From Gongronella butleri (Eukaryota; Mucoromycota; Mucoromycetes; Mucorales; Cunninghamellaceae): a stretch of DNA of 64,000 nucleotides. The notes beneath the pieces are model-generated. The model made no database searches and had not been told where the DNA came from. It worked only from the letters and a program-made list of their open reading frames with translations. The DNA lies in NCBI GenBank assembly GCA_025201375.1, contig JAIWZP010000042.1:1-64000 (forward strand), read 5' to 3'. Shown here piece after piece: positions 54,220 through 64,000 of this stretch. Position 1 is the first letter of the stretch. Each line of letters starts with the position of its first letter. A program made the translations under genes and the position numbers.

Positions 54220-56252
54220 CTATTCTGCCCTTGGGACCTCCTGATATTGGACATAGGGCAGCCAATGGCCGATGTACTTGATCCTGTGTGCCTTGGTGCC
54301 AAGCAGCTCAAAGCCAGTCGCGACAAAGAAGAAATGGAGGCTCACGCACATCTAACATAGCAAAAAGACACGCGGTCAGCCGCGCAAATTCCACGCCACG
54401 CGAGCCAAAAAAAAAAAAAGAAAAGAAAAAAAGAAAAAAAAAAGCGTGGCACCACCACCCTCCCGTCCACCAATGGTAAGCGGTGGCCATTGACGCCCCT
54501 GCCCCTCGGTCATGATCTTCTTGTCCGCGGAGAAACTTACCAAGACGTGCCACCTGGAATAAAAAAAAAAAACGAAAATAAAATAGGGTTTAGCATGGGG
54601 AAAATGGAGGCGCATGATGTGCAATGGGAAATTTGACAAAAGACAATGAGTTCTTACCACGCGTGTAGCTGCGGATTGGGGACGTGTTCATAGATAAAGC
54701 ACATGTTGGAATCAAACAGCCAGACGCCAATGGCCAAGCCGAGGAATTGCGCACCGCGGTGGAAGAGGCGAATGACCTCCTTGTTTTGTACGCCTCGATA
54801 CAGCTTCCACACGTACCATAAGCAGCTCCACATGACAAGCCCAAACCTAAAAAGAACGAAAAAGATAATGGTCGTCAGCATAAAAAGTGGGGCTTGACCT
54901 GCTTTCTCCCCCATTTTCTTCATACATAATGCCCTCCATCTCCCTCTGCTCCCCCCTTCCTGTCATGCCACGTCCCTGTTTGTCGTGTGAGTTGCATCTC
55001 CACCCATCCCCACGCGTGAATCGACTTTTAAGGAACTTACGAGGTTTGAAACATAAAGAATTGCGTCGACCCTTTGGATTGACTTGTGGCCAAGGTGGCC
55101 AATGCACAATACACGCCAATGACCACGCCGAACAACGATGCGCTATGACCGTTCTCCACCAAAAGCACCCAGAGCAGGTAGCATGCGGTCCAGACCATTG
55201 GCAGCTGCGCGAAAAAAAAAATGAAAAAAATGAAAAAGACGATTAAAAAAAAGTTGTGTGAGCGCGTTGTGTCGTCTCCCTAGGGGCTCCATGGGGCCCC
55301 ATGGCCATGGAGCCCGTGTCAATGGCCATCTCTTGATGAGGCGTCGCGCGTATTTCTCTGTTTTCCTTCAGGATTCCCACCCATCCGCGCGACTTTTGCC
55401 TATTCCGTCCATTTTCGCGTCACTCCCTCTTTTTTTTTTTTTCCACGCCCATTTCTCCCACCCAACACTTCTTGTTCATGCTGTCGTCACAGTCGCCTAT
55501 GCTGCCCCCCTTCCCCTCCCCCCAGACGTGACCCGTTTGCAGCCGCGTGACAAATGACCTTCCCCCCCCCCAACTTCTCGTTTCCTTGGTGATCGTCTCT
55601 CCTTTTTTACGCGCCATACCTCGTCCCACATCTGGTGCTCGTATTGCAGTGTCGCATGGAACAACACACTGCGCGATGGGCGTATAAAAAAAAAAAGGAG
55701 AATCAGACCCACTTCTCTTTCAATTTATCTTTTTTTTTTTTTTTTTGCTGCGCGGGCGCGATATTTTTACCTGCCAATGCCAACAATGACGATCATCAGA
55801 TAGCCATTGGACAAGCGCCAGCCCAAGGAGCGATGATGGGCATAGACGCCTGCCAATCCAAGAATGATCATGGCAAAACTCTAGCAAGTCCGAAGAAAAA
55901 TAGGAAAATCAGGAGACATAGGCAATGGAGAAGGAGTTTTGGCTGGTCTGCACGTCCTACACGAGAAGCGCGTGCACCATGCACGCCTCCTGGTCACACG
56001 ATTATTCTCAGACTTACAGACACGGTGTTCCAAAATTCGGCAATGTAAAACGAATGGACATAGTTTTTCTCGCACCTGCAGTGTTGTCGAGACCAAACAA
56101 AAAAAAAGTGGCTTTACGAGTAAGTTGCCAAGGTCATGGCAACGCTGTGCCTGCTTTTTTTTTTCAAGGCTATTTTACCAGTCGACAGAACTTGTGATAG
56201 GACCCCAATAGCCGGAAACGTCTTCTTGCTTTGTAAAAATGGACGACGTCAT
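54220..56252 (-). CDS. alkaline ceramidase (8 exons, one of 13 nt)
   Basis: On the minus strand, exons are 56252-56179, 56075-56018, 55880-55771, 55668-55620, 55204-55041, 54846-54658, 54553-54541 and 54351-54220. They give 262 residues with all phases matching. Alkaline ceramidases (yeast Ypc1/Ydc1, human ACER family) are 7-TM zinc amidases of the ER/Golgi that hydrolyse ceramide to sphingosine or phytosphingosine. The N-terminus GYWGPITSSVDWCEKNY is diagnostic. Putative zinc and catalytic residues sit in SVLFHATLQYEHQMWDE and in LHAWWHVL. LHAWWHVL is assembled from three exons: the 13-nt microexon supplies WHVL and completes the split Trp codon. Length matches the family, at its short end. 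Confidence 0.93.
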
Positions 56253-56540
56253 TGTGCACAAAGGAGTGTTTGTTGTTTATAAGGTGCACGAGCAACGAGG
56301 CAAAAGGGGGTAGGCGTAAAGAGAAAGAAGAGTGCCAAAGACGCAGCCAAAAAATAAAAAAAAGGGAGCAACCTTAATTTGCAGCGTGCTTTGAATTTAT
56401 AGGGACTTTTTTTCGCGGGCCATCATGCAGCCAATGCCACACAGCAAGATATTTAATGGGTAAAAAAAGTTGACAATTGTCGTCTAGGGCCATTGGTGAC
56501 ACGTCGATTGAGTTTTTTTACTTTTTCATATGAAGAAAAT

Positions 56541-57296
56541 TTACATGCCATTCTCATCCATCCAAGCGAGTGTGTGCTCGAGATAGCCTTCCGCAGCGTC
56601 AATTCTGTCCACATCATCGTCCAGCAAAAAGTCAGGCACGTGTTCCTTGGGACTGACCACCAGCAGTGGGAAATATGGCTCAAATTCCATGCTGGGAAGT
56701 GTTTTGTCAAGCGTGTCGCGCTGCCCATGCACCAAGACGAGGCCAGACACGGGTTTGTTGCAGACATACTTTTGATTCACGCGCCACGCTTCAAGGCCGT
56801 GCCCAATGACCAGCGGTGGGAAGTAAGAATGCTGCTGCATGATCCGACACAGATCTTTGGCAATAAAAAATGAAATCCTTTTTTAGCCTTTTTGGGCCTA
56901 CCTGAAGCCAAATTCGCGCGCATTTTTTTTTTTTTTTTTTTTTACCTTGGTACCATGTGTCTAGGCGTGAGCCCGAGGCATCGTCACTCTCCTCGAGCCG
57001 AACCCACGTGGACTGGTAGCCCAATTCGCCGAGTTTGGCTTGCCACGCCTTGGGCCACCTAAAAGACACGCGTGAGTGTGCCGAAAAAGCGAGAAAAGCG
57101 AGAAACAGAGACAAAGAGAACGGTTGCCATGACAATGGGCAACGTGAGTGTACCTTGTGTCCTTGTCGTCGCTGCTTTGAACTAAAACGACGGGTGCTGG
57201 GCGTTTGACGGGCCCTGTGGCGTCGTGCTGCACAACAGTCACCTTGTTGCGCACCCACCGTGTGGAAAGACGCGTCCGCCTTGCAAACAAAAACAT
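56541..57296 (-). CDS. small alpha/beta-fold protein, probably mitochondrial, unknown function (3 exons)
   Basis: On the minus strand, exons are 57296-57154, 57058-56946 and 56854-56541, giving 189 residues with phases 2 and 1 correctly matched. The N-terminal 30 residues are Arg-rich and low in acid (MFLFARRTRLSTRWVRN), like a mitochondrial presequence. Later segments alternate strand and helix: VVLVQSS, then YFPPLVIGHG, then SGLVLVHG, then FPLLVVSPKEHVPDF. This resembles an alpha/beta-hydrolase core, with IGHG in the nucleophile-elbow position but Ser replaced by His, so classical serine hydrolase activity is doubtful. It lies 288 bp upstream of the ceramidase gene on the same strand. Function is not assigned. 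Confidence 0.7.
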
Positions 57297-57740
57297 GGAA
57301 AAAGGGAATAAAAAAGGCGTGGCGAGGTTGAAAAAAAAAAGTCGGATGCATGTTTGGTGTCAAAAAAGTCCCCTGGTCGGAGCCAAACTTGTCGTCCACG
57401 GCCTGTTTCGCAGCAAGAAGGGCATAAAAATCTGGGGTCAACCAACCCAATTTTGTTTTTTTGGCGCTTTTTTGATTCTTTTTTCTTTTTTTGAGGCAAA
57501 AAGTGCGCACGAACGCGCCGTGCAACACAGTTTTTGGTGACCATAATATGCCATTCGCAAGGTGCATCGATATCGCACTGGCGCTGGCGAGGTGCGCGTC
57601 CGTGGCGGGGCAGCCGCGTCGAAAATGGCGAAAATAATAGCTTGTAGCGCAGAAAGTCGTAATTTACTCAAAAGACGCGCCAGTCAGGTTCTGCGACCCT
57701 CTGGAACGCGTCCAAACGTGACATGGCTAGTATAAAATCC
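57297..57740. other. upstream region of the small alpha/beta-fold gene
   Basis: No gene is supported. It contains ACGCGTCC at 57270-57277 just inside the gene and several CGCGCC/ACGCGT words at 57540-57715. It borders the repeat island. Confidence 0.35.
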
Positions 57741-58810
57741 TTCAAAACACCTGCAGGGGCGCACAGCCCGCAAATGCACATTTTGGCCGTCGCGAGCTCT
57801 CAACAGAAAATTGAAAAATCAGATCTCCAGAAATCCACCAAACTTGTACACCAGATGCACCGCGTGGAGAAACCACGGAAAATGCCAAAAACGAGAGAGG
57901 TCGCCTTGTTCGTTTGATGCGCAATGCGCGATTTTCGATTTTTATTTACATGCGAATTGCTCGAGAAAAACAAGTATATCGAGCCACACCGACGCGTCTA
58001 CTGGCAAGAGAGGCTGCAGATGCATGAAATAAGGAACAGGCGCGTGCAACTCGACGCTTGACGCGGTTTTTGACGCGTCGAAAATTATATATGATTTTGA
58101 AACCGTGTTAAAATACCAAAAACCCACTTTTTTCAGAGATCAGCAGTGTCTACGAACGCTTCACGTCGTTCTCTTTCTGATGAAATGACTTTCAAAATGC
58201 TGCGGCAAGTCCTCGCTGAATTTGCCCTGTGGTGAAAAATCACAGCTTTTCGCGTATTACGCGACAACCAGTCAATGAACCTCCTTATTGCATTTTTGTC
58301 CGTTACCACAAAGTGGGTACCATGTGGTTGAATGGCAAGGCGATCTGAGGACCTAAATTGCCACTTTCAAAATTCTTGACTGTACTTGACAAGGTTGTGC
58401 CCATTTGTGGGCATTTTTGTGCGATTAGCGGCATGTTTCCCATCCTTTTAATCGCGTCGCTCACGGTGTTCGCTTGTGCATCCCTCCCCCTCTCTATTTA
58501 TTCTTTTCGGCCTTTCCTTTTTTTTATTCTCTCTGTTCTCCACTTTTCTGCCTTTTTTTTATTGTTCTTTTTATTTTTAACTGTTTGACCACCTGCTTGT
58601 GGTAAGTCATATTGACATGTCTCTGCCAGACCCGGTCACTAACATTTAAATAAAGGTCTTATTATATATTTCAAAAAGGATAATACTCCAAAAACCCGCC
58701 TTTTCGACTTCCCCTATATCAGTACTCCTGGGAAATTTCGCCGTTTTTGAAAACCGTCATTGCGAGCCATCTAGTGTCCACAGCGCCCCGCGAGAGAGCT
58801 CATTTGAACA
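57740..58810 (+). repeat. repeat family R1, second locus (diverged)
   Basis: The part at 57740-57900 matches the central module 10375-10560 in reverse orientation. The part at 57990-58400 matches the right arm 10850-11310 in direct orientation, with the same landmarks in order (CTCGACGCTTGACGCGGTTT, CCCACTTTTTTCA, ATGACTTTCAAA, CAGTCAATGAACC). The end block at 58740-58810 (GCCATCTAGTG then GAGCTCATTT) completes the arm after an insertion of about 330 bp of unrelated pyrimidine-rich DNA. The opposite arm is missing here. Confidence 0.55.
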
Positions 58811-59598
58811 AGAAATCTCGGAATTGCTTATTCTGCAACTTGATTTCCATAAAAATAGTAGAATTACGGAAAAACAACCAAAAGATTATAAAATAGCATT
58901 ACTTGCAATTTTCTTGACAACTAGTTGATCGATCGTCGGTTTTGTTGCACAGCAGGCATCAGTCACGGCCATCGCTCATAATGTATACAGTATGTTTATT
59001 GCACATTGCTCAAGCTGCGTCTGATCATGCATCGAAATACCAAATTACAACCAATTCAAAGATTTGCTCGCATTACAGTGATCCGATCTCTGTTAAACTT
59101 TGATCAGTTGCCCTTTGTCGGTCTCAAAAGCGACACGTTAAGAGCAAAGTTCAAGGTCTAAAATCTCAAAGCTTAAACCAGTGGAAAATACAATAAAATA
59201 AAAGCAGATGCTCAGTTATTTGCGACTTGGTCTCCCTCCAAGTCCTTGGTCAAAGGTTCGTTGGAACCGAACAATCTGAATACATCGGCAGGGAGACTCG
59301 TGATGGCTGCAAAAGAATGATTTTGCTTTGCTATTTTGCGAATATCGATTTTTTGTCCTTTTCCTTTATATTTCTTCATTAAACCTCTCAATTTGCTTCT
59401 TTACGATGTCCAGATGGCAAGTATTCAGCGTACAACACAAGTTGCACGCGCTGCGGTTGCCCAATTTTATTGCGCAGCAAGCGATACTCTATAAAACCCA
59501 GAAAAGTGCGGCGTTTGGATTTTTTTTTGTTTTCTTTCCCTTTCTTCTCTCCCCTCTTTTCTCTTGTTTTTTTTTGTCGTTTCGACGCCCTCATTGTG
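58811..59598. other. AT-rich upstream region of SSL1
   Basis: No gene is supported. From about 59500 a C/T-rich leader precedes the SSL1 ATG at 59599. ORFs at 59328-59624 encode this leader. Confidence 0.4.
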
Positions 59599-61102
59599 AT
59601 GTCTCGCCGGCCATTGGACGATGAATACATCGATATTGATGATACCCTAGACGCCAACCAGGACGACACTGGTAAGGGCGGCTACTCTTGGGAAGAAGAG
59701 TATAAGCGCAGTTGGGACGTGCTCCAGGAAGATGCCGAGGGCCGTCTCAGCAGTGTCGTGGCACAGTTACAACAGCAGCGCAAGCGGCGAAGGTAAAAAA
59801 ACATAGAAAAAACGAAAAAATGGAAGGCAACACGCGTTTTGATGGCTTTTCTGTTTTTCACGCAGGCATTTGAAGGATACGGACGTGATTCAGCGCGGGA
59901 TTATTCGACACGTGTTTTTAGTGCTTGACTTGTCCGAGGCGATGAGCGACAAGGACCTGCGGCCGAGCCGCATCGAATTGACGATGGTGTACGCGCAGCA
60001 ATTCGTGACCGAATTCTTTGACCAGAACCCGATTTCGCAGCTGGGCATCATTGTCACGTACGACGGCATCGCGGAAAAGCTGACGGAACTCAGCGGCAAC
60101 CCAAGCGATCATACCAGAGCATTGCAGAACAAGAAGAATTTTGAGACAAGCGGCGAGCCGTCGTTGCAAAATGCGCTCCAGCTCGCACGCGCAAGCATGG
60201 TCGGCGTGCCTAGCCATGGCTCAAAGGAAATCATCATGGTCTTTGGCGCATTGACCACGTGCGACCCCGGCGACATTCACGAAACCATCGATCTTTTGCA
60301 AAAAGACCTGATCCGTGTCAACATTGTCGGCCTTGCTGCAGAGGTTCAAATCTGCAAGATCATTAGCAAGGCAACAAAAGGTAAAAAAAAAAATAAGAAA
60401 AAAATGAAAAAAACGAAGAAAAAAAATTGAAAAAATGTGTCTCAATGGTGCATTTCTTAGGCTCGTACGGCGTGATTCTCAACGAGGCGCATTTCAAGGA
60501 CCTCATGTTCGAGGCGGTGCCGCCACCACCCATGGCAGCCAACAAAAACACAGCCAGCCTCGTCACCATGGGCTTCCCCAAGCGTTTGATGGAGAATCAC
60601 CCCACCATGTGTGTCTGGTATGTCCATTTTTTCGCCCTCTTTTTTTTTTTTCTCTCTTTTTCTCAATTGCTCTTTTTTTATCTTTTTCTTAGCCATCCAC
60701 AGAAATTGACCATGGGCGGCTTTGTGTGCCCACGGTGCCGCGCCAAGGTGTGCGAATTACCCTCGGATTGCGACATTTGCGGCTTGACGCTCGTCTCTTC
60801 TCCTCATCTCGCGAGATCATACCATCATCTGTTCCCCGTGGACAACTTTGAAGAGATCCGGCAGGCGGGGTAAGCGAAAAAAAAAAGTGCGAAAAGGGGA
60901 AGTGCGCCGTCTAATTTTTGTTTTTTTTTCATTTTTTTTTTTTTCTAGCCACACGGCGCATTGCTACTCGTGTCTTGCGCACTTTGACAAGAATGACTTG
61001 GCTGGGCAATTCACATGCCCCAAATGCAAAAAAGAATTTTGCGCTGAATGCGATTTATTCATTCATGAAGTGCTTCACAATTGTCCTGGCTGCTGGAGCT
61101 GA
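59599..61102 (+). CDS. SSL1: TFIIH core subunit Ssl1/p44 (5 exons)
   Basis: Exons are 59599-59792, 59866-60380, 60461-60617, 60693-60869 and 60949-61102, giving 398 residues. Ssl1 (human GTF2H2/p44) is a TFIIH core subunit that binds and stimulates the Rad3/XPD helicase in transcription initiation and nucleotide excision repair. Residues about 65-240 form a von Willebrand A-like domain (GIIRHVFLVLDLSEAMSDKDLRPSR, then ELTMVYAQQFVTEFFDQNP). A Cys-rich zinc region follows (FVCPRCRAKVCELPSDCDICGL). The C-terminal C4C4 RING-like domain is CYSCLAHFD...FTCPKCKKEFCAECD...HNCPGC. Length is near the yeast and human homologues. All introns end in long T tracts. Confidence 0.95.
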
Positions 61103-61428
61103 TTGACTGACAAGGGTCCCATGGGGGGTTTCCCCCCCTGTCGCGGTTCATTGGTGGTTTTTTTTGAGTTGCTTGTTGCCATGTTTTCACCCCTCGCATT
61201 TTTTTTTTTCATCCATTCGCGTGCCCATTGGCTCTGTTGCCTAGTTTCATCATCGATTCCATTGATCAACACATCTCCCCGCCCCCCCCGATTGCCCCCC
61301 GCCTATCCCCCCTCTCATCCATGTATATGCATTGAAAAAAAAGACGTATATAAAACGAAAAGGCCACATTGGGTCCAAATTTGGGGACTGTCGCTCTTTT
61401 TCTATTTTTTTTTCTCTCCTCCTTGTCC
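61103..61428. other. SSL1 3' region and F-box gene promoter
   Basis: A T/C-rich interval of 326 bp with a C-run near 61282-61290 and a clear TATA box (61347-61355) for the F-box gene. Confidence 0.5.
61347..61355 (+). promoter_or_regulatory. TATA box of the F-box protein gene
   Basis: TATATAAAA lies 74 bp upstream of the ATG at 61429, an ideal spacing for a short leader. Confidence 0.55.
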
Positions 61429-62100
61429 ATGATGGGACCCATTGGAATTTTGCCGATTGAGCTCCTTTATGAGATTTTCAAGCCATTTCATGACGATCTT
61501 GATTTTATTACTCTAGCAACATTGCGGCAAGTGTGTGTGCAATGGCGGCAGATCATTGACCAGCCATGCCACTGGCGCGATTTGCGCATCACGCGGCCTG
61601 AACCCGCATATCTCCTCAAAAGGCATTTGCGCGCGCATCACGCGCAAATCCAACGACTGACGTTGCATCACGTCAAGGACGATGTTCTGCGTCATGTCTT
61701 GAGCAGCTACCCAGCATTGCAGCAGCTGTGCATCACACAATGGATCACATTGACACACCATGCGTTCCGCCTGATAGCCACGCCAACGACGGGGGTCCAG
61801 CGTCTGGAAATTCTAGGCGGGCCGCAGCGGCCGTTTTTGGCCCTCGACGGACCCGCGCTTGTACGATTGCTGGATGCGTGCCCGTGTATCACGCACCTGT
61901 CCATCCAGCAATGCATCATGCCGCTTCGTTCCATCAGCCTCCTCGTCAAAGCCTTGCAAGCCCATCATCGCCGCCAGAAACACGCGCCGTATCACCTCAC
62001 GTCACTCACCTTACCCATTGGCGCATGCACCGACGCCGAGAAACGTCTCTTGCACCAACAATTACCCCATCTGATGCATCTGCACTTGCAGCAGACATGA
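61429..62100 (+). CDS. F-box protein, single exon
   Basis: The 223-residue frame starts MMGPIGILPIELLYEIFKPFHDDLDFITLATLRQVCVQWRQIID at about residues 1-45. This matches the F-box pattern (LP-E-L--IF, then L-T-L-QVC--WR), which binds Skp1 in SCF ubiquitin ligases. The rest has leucine-rich segments spaced like degenerate LRRs (IQRLTLHHV, LQQLCITQWITLTHHAFR, VQRLEILGG, ITHLSIQQC, LTSLTLP, LMHLHLQQ), a likely substrate-recognition part. It is short for an F-box/LRR protein but has a proper start and stop. A second Met follows directly, so the exact start is uncertain by one codon. Confidence 0.82.
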   Translation: MMGPIGILPIELLYEIFKPFHDDLDFITLATLRQVCVQWRQIIDQPCHWRDLRITRPEPAYLLKRHLRAHHAQIQRLTLHHVKDDVLRHVLSSYPALQQLCITQWITLTHHAFRLIATPTTGVQRLEILGGPQRPFLALDGPALVRLLDACPCITHLSIQQCIMPLRSISLLVKALQAHHRRQKHAPYHLTSLTLPIGACTDAEKRLLHQQLPHLMHLHLQQT

Positions 62101-62909
62101 ACAAATAAAAAAAAAAAGAAAAAAAAAAGTCGCATAAATTAGGGATTCCTCTTCTTTGCAGTCCCTCTCGCTTTCTCTCGTTGTTCTTGTGGGTGACACG
62201 AGCGCAAATCCGGATGAAGGATCCACTCTCCGCGTCCCTAAAAAAAAAAAAAGGTTCACGCCTCAGCCAGGATTTGTACAGCCACAGCAAGTGGAAGAAC
62301 CCTCGCCAAGCGGCCAGTAAAAAAAAAAAAAAGAGAGAGAAAAAAAAAAAAAAAGAAATGGAAACGATACCAGGTGCCTGGGGTCTCATTTCACAACGAG
62401 TTGCCTTGCCATCGATGGATGGCACTTTTTTTTTTTCCCATATCATATTTCCCCTTTTTCTTGCGCAAATGCAAAGCCATGTTTTGGCAATAAAGATGAA
62501 TTGGGCTTGCATACAGAGACGTTGGGTACCTGTCATTTCTTCTTTTTTACAAGCCCAATGCCACCACCCCCCTTGATGCATGACAGAGCACCAGCGCAAT
62601 GGCGTCGATCCTGCTTGCAGTGAAGCGGCTGCCCCCTCCTCCCCCCCCCTCATTCACCGTGGCGTGTCACAAGCAATTGTGTAAACCGATCATCGAAAAA
62701 AAAAATAGGTCAATAAGGTTCATTGCCACAAGACCTTGTTGCCCAAGCCTCATTCAAATCCAATCCATCTGAATTCCAGATATAAAGGGGCAGGCATGAA
62801 AAGCGCAGGCCCGTCGCGCGCTTGTCCCCAGTTGCCTGTTCTCCGCTTTTCTTTTCCATTTTATACCTTTTTTCTTTTTAATTTTGATTTGCCCCTCTTT
62901 TTCGTGACC
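62101..62909. other. intergenic region upstream of the right-edge gene
   Basis: A-runs at 62107-62128, 62240-62252 and 62320-62355 alternate with short mixed-composition segments. A minus-strand frame at 62006-62653 was considered and rejected. TATAAAG at 62781-62787 and a C/T-rich leader precede the right-edge gene. Confidence 0.4.
62781..62787 (+). promoter_or_regulatory. TATA box of the right-edge gene
   Basis: TATAAAG lies 129 bp upstream of the ATG at 62910 but only 15 bp from the ATG at 62796. This favours translation from 62910 if it is the functional TATA box. Confidence 0.45.
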
Positions 62910-64000
62910 ATGCCTCAGCTATGTCTCGGATACAGCAATGATACCATCTTTGCATTCAATAGCACGGCCATTGTGAGCCACAATGTCATGACCAATGCCA
63001 CGACTACGTCGCCTGCGCCAGCTTTGTCGTCGTCATCATCGAGCTCGTCGTCTCTGCCTACACAGCTGTGCAGTATCGCGGGCCAATTGTCGCTCCTGAG
63101 CAATGCACAGAATCCAGCACTTGTGCAAGTGTTCAACACGTCATCGTCAATCGCGTCACCTTTGCTGTCCATGACGCTCGCCGCGCCGTCGTCCTCGGAT
63201 CAATTCACGTCCATGGCCGCCCTGAGCTCGCAATGCGTCGCCGCCATCACCAAATCCAGCTCTGGTAGCAGTCCGCGGCTCGTCTTGCAATGTGGAAGCG
63301 ATGGGGATCCACAATCACACTCTTTGACGCCTGCATCGTCCTCATCCACGCCAACAATCCCAATTGTCGCCACAGATCAGCGCTTGTCATCACTGTACCT
63401 GCTGGGTTACCCGAACACCACGAGCATTTCCTATTTTGACGATGTAAATTCAGCCATCAAAGATCCCAGCAGCGCCACACATGTTTTTGCAACCACGAAT
63501 CCCTTGTCCACTTTGGGATCCGCCCAAGCACTGAATCAGGATGGCACCCACATGATGCTCTTTGACAATAATCGCACCATCCAATTCATCGAAATGGTGC
63601 GGCCAAAAAAAGAAAAGACAAAAAATAGGATCCAAGCTGAGTCTAAGCGGACGCGCCACGTTTTTTTTTTTCATTTTTTTTTTTTTTAGAACCCGGCCAC
63701 GCAGTATGCCAGTGTCGCCACCCAAGTGCTTCCCTCAACGGTCAATGGCAATGTGATTGCCATTGGCGATATTTCCATCACATCATCTTCTCTATTCTAC
63801 GCGGTGACGCCATCCTCCGACGGCAATTATGTATTTGGCAACCCTGTCACGGGCTCATCGAGCGTGCAAACACGCGACGGGCCGTCATCGTCCCCATCCG
63901 TGTCTAACGACACTTCAAATGCAACTGGTCCGAATCTTTCCGCCATCATTGGTAGTGCTGTTGCCGGCGGTGTCGTGTTGGGCATTGTGTGCGTGCTTTT
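62910..64000 (+). CDS. Ser/Thr-rich single-TM surface-type protein (5' part; runs off the right edge)
   Basis: Exon 1 is 62910-63596. A GTGCGG donor and TTTTTAG acceptor join exon 2 at 63690 in phase 0, and exon 2 is still open at the window end. The product is rich in Ser, Thr, Asn and Ala, with many N-glycosylation sites (NDT, NST, NAT, NTS, NRT). It ends here in a Gly/Ala/Ile/Val membrane helix (LSAIIGSAVAGGVVLGIVCVL). That is the plan of fungal wall-sensor or kelch-type surface proteins, with an extracellular head, Ser-rich stalk and single TM. The start is uncertain: the ATG at 62796 would add a hydrophobic segment (FSFPFYTFFLFNF) that could act as a signal sequence, whereas 62910 leaves none. 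Family not identified. Confidence 0.6.

Noticed and set aside
62006..62653. Minus-strand frame of 215 residues downstream of the F-box gene
   Set aside because: It contains several short plausible peptide stretches separated by T runs, but the gaps lack usable GT donors and would make introns of about 25 bp. It also runs antisense into the F-box coding region.
1..64000. tRNA, rRNA or CRISPR loci
   Set aside because: No cloverleaf-like segment with a GGTTCRANNCC arm, no rRNA-like conserved block and no regularly spaced direct repeats with unique spacers were seen.

Overview
The window is nuclear DNA from a filamentous fungus, most likely an early-diverging Mucoromycota lineage; I cannot name a genus from sequence alone. 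The reasons are: intron-rich genes with short GT-AG introns (about 50-360 bp) whose 3' ends are T-rich; fungal families (TRAPPII Trs120, Cdc24 with an N-terminal CDC24/CH-like domain and a C-terminal PB1 domain, a Gti1/Pac2 WOPR regulator, an SRD5A-like reductase, alkaline ceramidase); a chromodomain-bearing Ty3/gypsy element; and very frequent A/T homopolymers. Exon boundaries below were worked out by hand from splice signals and reading-frame phase. All multi-exon models for recognised families close in frame.

Layout. 1-8.9 kb: 5' part of a multi-pass membrane protein (-), mitochondrial succinate-semialdehyde dehydrogenase (+), mitochondrial malonyl-CoA:ACP transferase (+), a two-TM protein of unknown function (-) and an HMG-box-like protein (+). 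9-11.4 kb: a degenerate repeat island whose outer parts form an imperfect inverted repeat. 11.4-17 kb: a doubtful minus-strand gene, a 44-residue CCHC zinc-knuckle microprotein gene (+) and phosphatidylglycerophosphate synthase PGS1 (-). 18-21.6 kb: CDC24 (+). 22.1-22.9 kb: decayed tandem repeats. 23-30.4 kb: SRD5A-like reductase (-) and a 15-exon TRS120 (+). 31-34.2 kb: a small CxC/HxxxxC zinc-finger-like protein (+) and a 502-residue tail-anchored orphan (-).

34.2-45.4 kb is a repeat-rich accessory block. It holds a near-perfect 1 kb fold-back element with Tc1/mariner-like ends and TA duplications, a 6.7 kb LTR chromovirus (gag in broken frames, protease-RT-RNase H-integrase-chromodomain intact), a truncated second copy of the fold-back element joined directly to the 3' LTR, and spacers crowded with TACAGTA/TACTGTA words.

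45.4-64 kb: HPP-family membrane protein (-), BAG-domain protein (-), Gti1/Pac2 WOPR regulator (-), alkaline ceramidase with a 13-nt microexon (-), a small alpha/beta-fold protein (-), another copy of the first repeat family, TFIIH subunit SSL1/p44 (+), an F-box protein (+) and the 5' part of a Ser-rich single-TM surface protein (+).

The genes do not form a pathway cluster. Several act in lipid or mitochondrial metabolism (SSADH, MCT1, PGS1, SRD5A-like, alkaline ceramidase) and several in polarity, trafficking and morphology (Cdc24, Trs120, WOPR), but neighbours are on mixed strands and look independently transcribed. No rRNA, tRNA or CRISPR was recognised.
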